Source of the DNA: Sapria himalayana
Lineage: Eukaryota; Streptophyta; Magnoliopsida; Malpighiales; Rafflesiaceae
Length of the DNA: 64,000 nt
Direction: 5' to 3'
Assembly (NCBI GenBank): GCA_029783825.1
Contig: JAREIK010012111.1
Location: 496,001-560,000 of the forward strand
Shown: piece by piece, positions 13,201 through 21,658 of the stretch
How positions within the stretch are numbered: position 1 is the stretch's first letter
How the letters are laid out: each line of letters starts with the position of its first letter
Program-made: the position numbers and the translations under genes
The notes under the pieces: generated by a model
What the model was told of the DNA's origin: nothing
Seen by the model: only the letters and a program-made list of their open reading frames with translations
The model's database searches: none

Positions 13201-15467
13201 GTTGGATAAACATGTTCAGGTTAATCTAAGAAATCGCTAATTATATTAACTGTATAAATAGTTAATTCTTGCTATGATTTTTTTTATTAGTATATTTAAT
13301 TAGAGGAGTCTATCTGAAAAAATATTATCCAATTTATTCTGGTGCTATTTTGGATGACAAAGTGTATCTAAAAGAGTACATAGAATCTTATAATTATTGA
13401 AATATAATAACTAATTAAAATATATAGTATCAAAATAAGAGGAAAAGAATACTCAAAATGATAGATACTAGATAGAATATTTTTTTGATTCATTTCTTGA
13501 TGCAATTAACAAGTTTCTCAACCTTCTTCACTATTTCTTTTGGGGTCTTTTATCTCATGTTCAGGTAGACACTCAAACCAAACTTTTTTCATGGGCACAA
13601 TGTTCCCGGATAGGTATCGATATTCTTTTCAAAACCAATTGTGTAAGCAACAACAAGTATTCACCAGTACTTCTATATGAGGTAATTGTGGCAAATGGCC
13701 ACTTGGCTTGGACCCACTTTGTCAGGCCCACATTATGCAACTCCGCCACGACACGACACGACACTTCCATACTCATGCTTGAAATAGTCATGAGCTGTCA
13801 CGTGGCATGATGAGTTAAGTGTTTTGACCCACATATTGAAAATGGTTCGACATGACATGACTTGAGGACTCGTGGCTGCACAACTCTGCACAAAGGCTAA
13901 CTTGGGTTAGACATGTTTTGGGTCTGGCACAAACCACCAACAACCCGATTCTTATGACATGCGTATTGACTCCCGAATCTATGATTAGGCATCTTGGGTG
14001 AGATGACAAAAATTTAAAATCATAGACGTATGAGTTTTTTGGCTAGAGCTAATAACTTCCAAGGAAAAAGGGATGAACTACTCTTTCTAAGTAAGCATCT
14101 CAAGGTCAATATGTGTATTCATGAAAGGTCTAATAGTCTGTTATATTACCTTTGGACCCCGAGATTTCTTCGATGAGTATATTGACAAAGCTAAATTACA
14201 AATATTTTTTCATGTGTCACACGAAACAAATATACGGTATTCACTTGGTTCAATACTTCAATTGCCCATTATTAATTGTACTTATAATTGACCAACAAAT
14301 TAATTTTTTATCGAAGTAGACACCAATGAATATGTAACTATCCTCGATTTCCAATGAGTTAGTTCTAGTGGTTAAACCCTAATTATTGTTATCCCATTCT
14401 GTAATAAGTAAACACAAAAATATACAAGATTGTACTCATTGATGTCACTTTTCAATGTCAAATGTCAACTTACCTAAATAGAATAACATTCACCCATACA
14501 ACCAAAATTTTTATAATGTCAAATGCACAAAAATATCACTAATCACATATCTCCATGCAAAAAATGAAAAATAAAAAATATATGTTCTCATAGATGTCTA
14601 ACCACCTCCTAACTCTTAATGTCTGTGGTAGATGCCGTATGGGCTACCATAACTTAGATTGGACACAAAAAAGTTGTAGTTGGACATCCAATGGCTGCAA
14701 TTGTTCTAGTATGTTTGTGGAAATTGAGGAAATCAGCATTGCCATTATAGTTGCCAATAACTAGCGACACTCCTTGCATTTACTCTCGGAAGCTGCGTTG
14801 CTACCCATTCCATGTTTGCCTCTGTTATTTTGCCAAAAATACTTTGATACCATGTGCAAATAGAGTCAATTAGCATTTCAGTCTTGGAATTTAGGAATGA
14901 GGGAGAGAAGATGTAAATGAAAAAGGAAAATGAATAAATATTATTCTTTTTTTTAAAAAATATTTTAAAAATATATCATCAACCATGTGTGTGTGTGTGA
15001 GAGATTTGAAGTAGACCACATGTCAGGTACTCCCAAATAATAAAATAAATAATAATAAAAGAAAATAAAATCCAAACCTCAACAATTATCACATGTTTAT
15101 TTTTTAATGGAGTGTGATTTTTTATTTCATCATTTTCTTGATCGTCCACAATTATTTTTATAAATGAATCTATTTGTGGATTAAAAATTGTAATTTTGTT
15201 TTATGGTTTTGATACAGCCCAATTGCTTTTCAAGAGTAATTAGCATTAATGGCAAGGAGCATATTATTATAATTGCTAAAAGAAATATAGATAGATGGGA
15301 AGAACTCACATATGATTACAGGTGAGCTTCATTTAGCTGAACATACTCTTTAGATTCTCCTATCTTGATTGTAACCTGTCAGGTTTTTCTCAAATGATGT
15401 ACGATTATGTTGCCATTGTGGTGCTCCAAAATGTCGTGGTGTTGTCAATTACATTGAAGCGGAGTAG
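2877..15467 (+). CDS. ATX: 3' end of an ATX1/ATX2-like SET-domain histone H3K4 methyltransferase (five exons)
   Basis: Joining 2877-2938, 3104-3181, 3303-3398, 15218-15321 and 15383-15467 gives one continuous reading frame of a SET plus post-SET domain. Each join has a GT donor and an AG acceptor. Visible motifs are HGFGIFA and HRAGDM, then EYVGELVR, GAGTYMF, DERVIDATRAG, the cofactor motif NHSC followed by PNC, EELTYDYR, and a post-SET CHCGAPKC. These are the landmarks of the plant trithorax group (ATX1/ATX2), which methylates histone H3 lysine 4 in chromatin; the function is from family knowledge. Upstream domains lie outside the window. Oddities: the 11.8-kb intron between exons 3 and 4; several changes at positions I recall as conserved in the last two exons; and a TAG at 15465-15467 where the family normally continues with a second Glu and about 18 more residues. 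It could be a functional gene with a shortened tail, a diverged duplicate or a young pseudogene. Confidence 0.82.
3430..3765. mobile_element. GC-richer hAT-end-like debris
   Basis: This island of higher G+C carries words such as GGCCAGACCCTGCATGAC, the cargo seen at the ends of the window's hAT family (tracts rich in CGGC, CACGAC and GGCC near a GTGTCAAA terminus). No intact terminus or target duplication can be paired here, so it is called as debris by resemblance only. Confidence 0.3.
3985..4620. repeat. AT-rich repeat, copy 1 (LTR-like), paired with 10215-10870
   Basis: The sequence around 4470-4570 (ATAATACTCAATATATAG, then an A-rich run, TTAATTAT, and GACTCATGAGTTG) recurs at 10745-10840 with small changes. 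Each copy lies near copia-like relics in the same intron. It may be an LTR fragment, but the ends were not defined. Confidence 0.35.
4861..8544 (+). mobile_element. hAT DNA transposon, nearly full length, transposase dead
   Basis: The ends form an imperfect terminal inverted repeat: TAGAGGTTTCAAACATGT at 4861 against TAAAGGTGTCAAACATGT read inward from 8544. GC-rich subterminal tracts lie at both ends and a CT-rich stretch at 5480-5540. The + strand between about 5800 and 7870 encodes a hAT transposase relic broken by stops. In order it shows a BED-finger-like start, the FRLDP region near 6090, CHIINLIVQ near 6670, the C-D-P-R-I-K-V-E region near 7175, and the C-terminal dimerisation block near 7520-7800. 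A second TIR-like start at 4890 suggests a nested or shuffled 5' end. No matching 8-bp target duplication was found. It sits in the SET intron in the same orientation as the gene. Confidence 0.72.
5800..7872 (+). pseudogene. hAT transposase pseudogene inside the 4861-8544 element
   Basis: The longest clean pieces are 6598-6822 (transposase core with CHIINLIVQ), 6943-7143 (hydrophobic stretch followed by KFRDD and EMKTKYLKY) and 7253-7483 (an EKLIEPFLYYDTKY block ending in LSRYIDSDY). Stops and frameshifts lie between them and an (AT)n microsatellite at 7219-7250 interrupts the frame. The C-terminal dimerisation block is partly duplicated (98-bp spacing, about 7540-7740). This belongs to the BED/hAT family of cut-and-paste transposases; it cannot make an intact protein. 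Confidence 0.72.
8545..9500. mobile_element. Non-autonomous hAT-type fragments
   Basis: GC-rich DNA full of CACGAC, GGCC and CGGC words. The best pair of ends is TAGAAGTGTCGAACGGGC at 8663 against TAAAAGGTGTCGAACGGGC read inward from about 9497, giving a possible element of about 835 bp without coding capacity. The flanks do not give a matching 8-bp duplication. Several internal TIR-like words suggest nested pieces. ORFs here are accidental. Confidence 0.5.
9525..9770. repeat. CAC/CCA-rich low-complexity tract
   Basis: Strand-biased sequence made of CACACC, TTGCACCA and ACCATTGTTG words. It resembles tracts at 16770-17080 and 61480-61910 and has no clear unit length. Downstream to about 10210 the DNA is plain AT-rich. 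Confidence 0.5.
10215..10870. repeat. AT-rich repeat, copy 2 (LTR-like), paired with 3985-4620
   Basis: It shares the CTCAATATATA, A-run, TTAATTAT and CTCATGAGTT sequence order with copy 1. It is followed by the 10881-11389 hAT insertion and then more similar AT-rich DNA (11400-11640), so the insertion probably split this repeat. Confidence 0.35.
10881..11389. mobile_element. 509-bp non-autonomous hAT element with target duplication
   Basis: It begins TAGAGGTGTCAA and ends with the complement of TGGAGGTGTCAA. The eight bases before it (CTTGAAGG, 10873-10880) nearly repeat after it (TCTGAAGG, 11390-11397), six of eight matching. The interior is GC-rich with repeated CGTGCC/GGCACG words, giving strong fold-back potential and no coding capacity. 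This is a typical hAT MITE-like derivative mobilised in trans. Confidence 0.68.
11640..13480 (-). mobile_element. Ty1/copia retrotransposon relic, RNase H region, in two copies
   Basis: On the minus strand, 11843-12076 reads through a copia RT/RNase H junction, with a KYSDLNLASSCTKRKSM segment that corresponds to the family's Y-S-D-x-D-x-A/G-x-x-x-x-x-R-K-S motif. Just upstream, NITYTINIVN corresponds to the R-P-D-I-x-Y-x-x-x-x-x-S stretch. A second, more decayed copy of the same segment lies at about 12750-13300: the TACTCGAT/TTTTCAATA neighbourhood of 12250-12340 recurs near 12890-12990. Stops are frequent in all frames. This is a relic only. Confidence 0.6.
13560..14010. mobile_element. 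Weak hAT-end-like debris
   Basis: Clusters of CACGACACGAC and TTCGACATGACATGAC words near 13745 and 13850 resemble the GC-rich subterminal DNA of the local hAT family. No termini can be paired. ORFs on the minus strand here are not conserved proteins as far as I can tell. Confidence 0.25.
14340..14880 (-). mobile_element. Possible minus-strand copia 5' region with PBS-like site
   Basis: At 14844-14860 the + strand reads CTTTGATACCATGTGCA; its complement contains TGGTATCAAAG, close to the TGGTATCAGAGC primer-binding site complementary to initiator tRNA-Met used by many copia elements. In that orientation an LTR would lie to the right (14860-15150) and gag to the left. No gag domain was recognised, so the call rests on the PBS-like word. 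Confidence 0.35.
15218..15467 (+). CDS. ATX: SET exons, C-terminal half of SET plus post-SET
   Basis: Exon 15218-15321 follows GATACAG and begins with PNC, completing NHSC-E-PNC; it ends in TYDY plus the first two bases of Arg, before GTGAGC. Exon 15383-15467 follows CTGTCAG and encodes FFSNDVRL, then the zinc-binding post-SET cysteines (CHCGAPKC), RGVVNYIEAE and a TAG stop. The open frame reads on past the TAG to a good donor (AAG|GTGAGC, 15519-15527), and the conceptual tail after the stop still loosely follows the family tail. This suggests the TAG is a substitution in a Glu codon rather than the ancestral stop. Confidence 0.8.
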
Positions 15468-15879
15468 CAAGTGACAAATCTACATGATCCGCACAACGGA
15501 TTGAAATATTTGAGTCAGAAGGTGAGCATAGCCTAATGGTTTTATCTTTTCTTTGAATCTGTATGTATATTGGTTTACAATGTGTTGTTGATCTTCATTG
15601 TGAATATCAACAATTGGTATTCACATCTTTATATACATGTGTCACTGCCACTGCTAATTTATATAAAAATATAATATACTTATTTTATATGTTTTTATTT
15701 AACATGTTATCAGAGTTTGTGATGAAAAAATTAGGGTACTTTTTTGTGGGTATTGAAAATTTTTATCTCTACTCTCCCAGAGGTGATTTTTTATGTCACT
15801 TTTGTGTTAGGTTTGTCATATTTTATTTTATTTTATTATACATTCGAATGCTCATGTATGAGAATATTACATTTGTTTT

Positions 15880-16300
15880 CATGAATTAAATATATTGAAA
15901 TGAAGATTGTACCTTGTATACAATGCTCACATTTTATTGCTAGATCTAAGAAATGTTGATATATTGATAGTCTCATCTTTAAAATTTAGAGAGACTATGT
16001 TTGATGAGTCTCAAACTTGAAACTTATGTTTAGGTATGTAGGTACTTGTCATCATATTAAGTCATGACCTTCAATAGATACACACAACATAAAGACTTTG
16101 TATATAATTAGTCATCTTAATATTATTTATATATATATATACAATTAACTTTTGGATTCTTGTGAGATTTTGTGGGTTAATATTTTTATAATTGTATGCT
16201 CATAAATTAAACATGTTTTGTCTAAATCAATATGGTATCAGTGTATTGGAGTAAAATGACATAGTGTCATAATTTTGCTAATTGTTGCTACCATAGTTGT
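15880..16300 (+). mobile_element. Possible copia LTR with PBS-like site
   Basis: TATGGTATCAGTGTATTGG at 16231-16249 resembles a tRNA-Met primer-binding site in + orientation, so the AT-rich DNA before it may be an LTR remnant. No second LTR or coding region was recognised. 15468-15880 and 16300-16760 hold nothing recognisable. Confidence 0.3.
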
Positions 16301-16764
16301 CATTTCTGTCATTGATCACCGCTTGAATTGTCGACACGGAAGCCATTGATGAATTTTGTTGATATCTTCTAGATTAGAATTGTGTGAGGAATATTTTTAT
16401 TTGTTTGGTTGATCTGATTAAAAGTTAATTAAAGCTTTCTGTAGCTTATTTTTTATTTCGGTGAATTATATTCCTTTTGTGTGATGCAAATTTTCAGAAC
16501 ACTTTTAGTAGAAAAGGCAAAGGTGTACACTTGTTCTAGAGAAGTTGTGTATTTTTTTTTTCTAATAAAGATCGTAGTGAAATAATTCTTTTAGAATATT
16601 TGAACAAATGCTATAATTTGCCATTGTTTGTTAAAAATCTGCAGTATTTTTTATCTATATTTTGGAAATAGTTCCCAACATTTCTTTTTAATATGTATTT
16701 CTTCTTATAATAGTTCCTAACACTACTCCAATATATTGCATAATTAACTTTTGCCCAGACAGAA

Positions 16765-17085
16765 TTTATAAATTGCCACTGCACATGTCTGCACTCACTA
16801 TCACTACACTGTCACACACAACAATGCACTGTTGCTCACCACTGCATGCACACTTCGTCATTCTGCATGTTTGCATCACTACACACCATTGTGCACTATG
16901 TTCGCGTCTAGGGTTTGTAAATGGTTTATGTATCACTGTCATTTTGGAAATGGAACTCACACAACCTTGATCACTGCGCCATTTCGAACCACTATGCACC
17001 ACTGCAAGCACACACAATACTGTGCACGGTCGAACCATCGTACACCCCCACACACCACACACCAACACCATCAAACAATGTAAAT
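16765..17085. repeat. CAC-rich low-complexity tract
   Basis: Dense TGCAC, CACCA and CACTAC words with strand bias, as at 9525-9770 and 61480-61910. ORFs on both strands here (up to 118 codons) come from this composition and show no protein domain. Confidence 0.5.
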
Positions 17086-17229
17086 ACATAAAAAGGTACC
17101 AACAATAAAATAATCTCAACAAACTTTATGTTAGAAGATATTAAAAAATTGCCAAATATTAAGAGGATATCCAAGAGATCAATATTACTAATTGAGTATA
17201 ATTATAATTGCTCAAGGCTACAACACATG

Positions 17230-17925
17230 ATGAGATGATTAGCAGCTATGTTGCACGGACACGGATATGGACACGGAGATACGACACGGCAGGATACGGG
17301 GACACGGAAAATTCTAAAAAACTAGGATAAGAATACGACTAGGATACGTCATGATAAAAAAAATAAAATTATTAATAAAAATTATTAATTATAAATATTA
17401 GGTATTTTAAAATAATTTAAAATTCTGCATTTTAAAATAATGTAAAAAAAATTTAAACCCTCTAGCACCCCCCCCCTCCCCCCCCCCCATCACCCTCACT
17501 TTACAGTTTCGATTTTCGAACTCTCCCCCCTCCAGATACAGATTCCAAAACCCTCATTCCCTTTATAGAATTAGGTTACCTTAGGTATTGTCGGTACCTC
17601 GGCAGTGTGCTCCTCCCCGTTTGACGCAATGATAATTGACAACTATTTCTCGCAATCGACTTGTCGGCAACTCACTGTCGGCGGTGTGCTCCTCAATTTG
17701 TTGGAGATGTAGGAGTAATAGTTAATATATAGTATATTTCCGACGCGTTAGAATGGTAAAAACTTGTCAGTTGGTAAACGACGCGTCTGTAGATAAATGA
17801 CACGTCTGTTGTTAACGATGACTATTTCCGAATAACGCGTCGGATATGTCTCTGACGCGTATCCGATACGTCACGTGGCGTATCGGACACGTATCCGACC
17901 CGTGTCTCCGTGTTCACGTGTCAGA
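17230..17925 (+). mobile_element. Non-autonomous hAT-like element with CACGGACACGG end, copy 1 (right end truncated)
   Basis: It begins near TTGCACGGACACGGATATGG and continues into GATACGGGGACACGG, CTAGGATACG and an AT-rich core. The same order of words occurs in reverse complement at 29348-30106. Its right part (CGTATCCGATACGTCACGTGGCG and the words after it) matches the left part of the other copy but stops about 50 bp short of a terminus, near 17922. It carries a C-only run at 17466-17488 and several ACGCGT words at 17740-17860. No coding capacity. Confidence 0.6.
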
Positions 17926-18174
17926 ATGTTATTTCTCGCAATCGACTCGTTCTGTATGAATGCCTTCTTACATTGAACATTCATTCGTGTACACTCAATA
18001 TGGCAATACAAATGCACCTGCTCAAAATGAACTTTTCTACTTTGAACATTGAATGCTATTTTCAAAATAATTCACTAAAAACTGACCTGTTACACTGAAC
18101 ATTGAATGAGTCATGTAATAAATCTCATTGCTTTGTGCTTAAAATTACTCTAGATAGCTCTAAAACTTTCGACT

Positions 18175-19735
18175 ATGAGAAACAAAAGGAAATACACGGA
18201 AGTTATATTAACTGACTAATGCAAAGCTTTGCAAGATTTAGACAGTGGGATGTTGATGCGAGCTTGCATTGCAAAATATTCTGTTTCGTGGGCACAATTG
18301 TCAACTAGAAGAAAAATAAAAGTCAGATAATTTAGTCTTCTCTTGAATTCGGAAACCTTTCTCAGAAACGGCATGCCCAAGTAGTCTGTGTCGATAAAGA
18401 GATAGATGGTCGAGTTTACGAATGGTTTGCAAAACGCCCGGGTCTCGAAACATTCCAGTTTTTGCCCCTATTCTACAGGCAAAAGCTCTACATGTGGCAT
18501 CCATCCTTGGCTTGAACGATTTTAAGTATCTAATGGCTGGCTGGAAGTATTTTGGAAGCCTCACTATATACGATTTCATTTGCTTTTTGGAGAGAGCGTA
18601 GGCATGGATGAGAGTGTTGTCAACAATTGGAAACAAAACTTATCTCATATCATTCAAGGCTACGACATTAAGGATATCTAGAACGTTGACGAAACTGTTC
18701 TTTTCTGGAGAGGTGTACCTAGTCACAGTTTGGTGGCACAAGGGGAAATGTGTAAAGGAGACAAACTTGTAAAGGAGAGACTAACCATTGTCTTGTTCCA
18801 CTCAGCAGCATGAGAGAAGTTCAAGCCATTGGTTATTGGCAAGTCTCAGATGCCACGTGCTTTCAACAGACAACTACCTTGTCGAGTTATCCGGAAGGCA
18901 AACTCCAAGGAGTGGATGAATGAGGCCATATTTTTGGAATACCTTTAGAAATTCAACACATTCATGCAGTCTAAGAATCAAAATGATCTTGTTCTTCTTG
19001 ATAATGCTCATTGTCATATTGAAATGGAGTTGTCAAACATCAAACTAGTGTTTCTTCCACCAAACCCAATAATAGATGCCCAACCTTTGGATTTAGGCAT
19101 TATACGGAATTTTAATGTGCAAAATGACAGAATAATTCTGGAATTTCTTTTATCCTATGAATCGTTGGCCGAATTTGCTGAAGCTGTGAAAAAAAATTAC
19201 AGTTGGTCACGTAGTAATTAGATCTCGGAATATTGGACACAGGTTGTTGAGGCAACCATTAGAAACTATTTCCAAAAGGCATGTGTGAATGATGTTACGT
19301 CACAACTAGAGTCTGATGATCAACCAGCTCAAAACCAAGAGGATATGATTCATCTCGCTGAAGCAATATGAATAGAAGTGGATTACCTAATAGTTGATGA
19401 CATTCCTGCCTTTGATATTTTAGATGGTAGTTGGAAGGAAGCTATTTTAGGCTACCCCTCTGGAAATTGAAATTGAAGAGGAAATACCCGACATTCAATT
19501 ATCCAATCTAGCCTTATCGGAAGCGTTCAAGGCACTCTAGGTTCTTTCAGATTTTTCAATAGCTGCACAGTTTGATGAGGTCACTCCATTATTGTCACAA
19601 ATGCACAAGCAACTCGTGAAGCATCGAATGATGAAGTCCAAAATAGTGACAATTGACCAATTCTTTCAAAAAACCCCATATAACATTATTTTTGACAACA
19701 CCTCTCAGAATGCACCTGCCTGCACATTGAGTTGA
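18175..19735 (+). pseudogene. pogo/Tigger-family transposase pseudogene (CENP-B-like HTH plus DDE domain)
   Basis: Reading across stops and at least one frameshift gives an almost full-length Tigger-like protein of about 520 codons. It starts at ATG 18175 with RNKRKYTEV and KALQDLDSGMLMRACIAKYSV, a psq/CENP-B-type helix-turn-helix. It continues with VYEWFAKRPG and the second CENP-B HTH (NIPVFAPILQAKAL and FKYLMAGW in neighbouring frames). The DDE catalytic domain follows: NVDETVLF (Asp at 18688), GKSQMPRAFN, VLLDNAHCH (Asp at 19000), NIKLVFLPPNP and QPLDLGIIRNF (Asp at 19090). All three catalytic Asp are present, with 29 residues between the second and third. The tail ends in TIDQFFQ, like the QTKITDFF ending common in Tigger proteins. 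In-frame stops are seen at TAG (about 18679), TGA (about 18811) and TAG (about 18947), among others. Terminal inverted repeats were not identified. It is a dead transposase; related pogo-type elements are abundant in animals and fungi and less often reported in plants. Confidence 0.8.
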
Positions 19736-20199
19736 ATGTAGGGGTGTTCATTCTAAGCAGGTTTGATTGTATTGTAATCACATTAACTTGTTCGTATGAA
19801 TAAAATGATAACTTGAATGAGATGTTTACAAGTTCATATTGATCAAATAATTAATGGCAAGCAAGCAAAAAAAAATTATGGCAAATATAATGTCTTACAT
19901 TTTTGAATAATATTATATTTTATTTAAAAATTGTCTTTTTGTTCACATCCTTCATTCGATTGATTGTGAAAAACACGCTCATATATGCTATTTTTATGAG
20001 ATAAATAAAATTTAAAATATAATTCTCATAAATTTTAATGAAAGTAGAAAAATATAAAAAAACATTAAAATCATATATGTGAGTTGAGAAATTTAGTTTC
20101 ACTGAGTGATCGGAAAGGCTTACTACCATATTATCAGGGCTCTGAAAATGATTTGAGTGATATTCTCGTCCATTGTGATCGAGGACCAACCTTCTCTTG

Positions 20200-21655
20200 T
20201 TTAGGAGGGAGTTTCAGGTGTAGTCTTTAAAAATCCATCGGATGAAGTGAATCTTCAAAGCTAAGAGAGAAGGGAGGATCTCGGGATTAAACCTCGAACC
20301 GCGTAATGAAGCAAAGTATTTTAGGGTTTAAGCTTGTAATCTACGTAGCTTAGAATGGGTAGGTCTTAAAGATCACTGAAAAGTCCAACTCTAAGGGTAA
20401 GGAGTTCCAACATTTGGTATCTAACAGAACTTTCAAGGCAAAAACAAGAGTTGAGGCGGTGGCATAACTAGAATCCAGTTGAGTTCTTTTGTAGTACCTC
20501 CAACCAATTGGCTTGAATTATTTTTCCTTTTTTTGTGTTGTTGCTAAGTGAATGCAGTCTCAAAATGAAAGTGTATATGCCAAGCATTCTATTCTCTTCT
20601 TTTATCCTGTGCCTCGCTGCCTAGCAGTCCTATATTTCAATTCTTTGCCATTAAATTCTTCTTTATTGCTTACTTCGCTAGAAAGGAATCCCCGATTTCT
20701 AACAGAATAGGGGTTGGATCAGACCAGCTAAGAGTAAGATTCAATAATCTAGATGCGACTGCTGTTATAGGACACAAGACCCGAAGATGGAATATTTAGA
20801 GAAATGAGGTATTCGTGTCATGGACAGCTTAACCGAAGAGAACAAATGAGCATTTTCCATCCTTTGTAGAAACAGGAAATCTATCTTTTGAATTTTAATG
20901 TATTAGATTATTTTCATTCAATTCATAGCAAATAATGTATTTTTTGAGACTTTGGAAGGGCTCTCTACCCCGTCTTCCCTGCTTGCGCTAGTTAGTTACC
21001 GGGTCAATCTTCCTAACTCTACTTTAGCTATGGAGTCTTCCTGGAGTGGGTGGTAAGCTATGTGAGATTGAAAATGGTTTGGTTCGGAAAACACAAAGAA
21101 ATGGGTCGAGGCAAGGATTTGTTACCCTACGAGGAACCCCAATCATCTTAGGTCTACGTCAGATGAATAGACAATAAAATTAACTATCCTTCGACTCTAT
21201 AAACAAAACTTGGTTTGCTTGCCTGCTTAGATTTTCTGCAGGGGTGGAAGCACTCTATTTACTTGTCTAATTTTGTTTAGCTTGCTGATTGTGCTACCAG
21301 ATGATGGAAATTGCGATAGTGTAGTTAGAGTTTTGCCTTTGTGGGTCACGAAACGGACAATAATAGAATAACACAATTTCATGCATGATTTGAATTGATT
21401 TAAGAATTAGATTAGTTATAATAATCCCTAACAGAGTTAGTTGAACATTCGGTTAGCTTTAGGTCTTTTCTAGTTTATATTCAGTTAATGCATCAAGTCT
21501 GGAGCTTATGTACTGTGATGGATGATAAGGTTGCTGGGGTGATTGATATAAGAAAATGACGTTAGTCTTCTCTTCTATCCCGGAGGTGGAATTAGTGTTC
21601 AGTCCTTTTGAACAGACTTTACTTTGGTTATGCCTTTTTAATCTTTTCTCCCCTA
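20200..21655. other. Mixed-composition DNA, possibly mitochondrial in origin
   Basis: The sequence is clearly less AT-rich than its neighbours and has the texture of plant mitochondrial spacer DNA (for example the stretches around 20265-20350, 20690-20780 and 21110-21190). No mitochondrial gene was identified here, so this is inference from composition only. It ends where a hAT terminus begins at 21659. Confidence 0.3.
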
Positions 21656-21658
21656 GCT

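Larger units (their letters stand above)
3399..15217 (+). other. 11.8-kb intron of the SET gene, filled with transposons
   Basis: The donor GTGAAT at 3399 and the acceptor at 15216-15217 join NHSCE to PNC in frame, so everything between them is intron. It contains hAT relics on the + strand, short non-autonomous hAT elements, minus-strand copia relics, CA-rich DNA and long A/T stretches described separately. No other host exon was seen inside. Confidence 0.75.

Noticed and set aside
15563..15889. 108-codon + strand ORF just after the SET gene
   Set aside because: Phe/Tyr/Ile-rich from AT-rich DNA, no domain, no gene context.
16766..17122. 118-codon minus-strand ORF and overlapping + strand ORFs
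   Set aside because: All come from the CAC-rich low-complexity tract.
18301..18636. 111-codon minus-strand ORF
   Set aside because: It is the antisense of the Tigger HTH region, whose + strand translation is clearly conserved.
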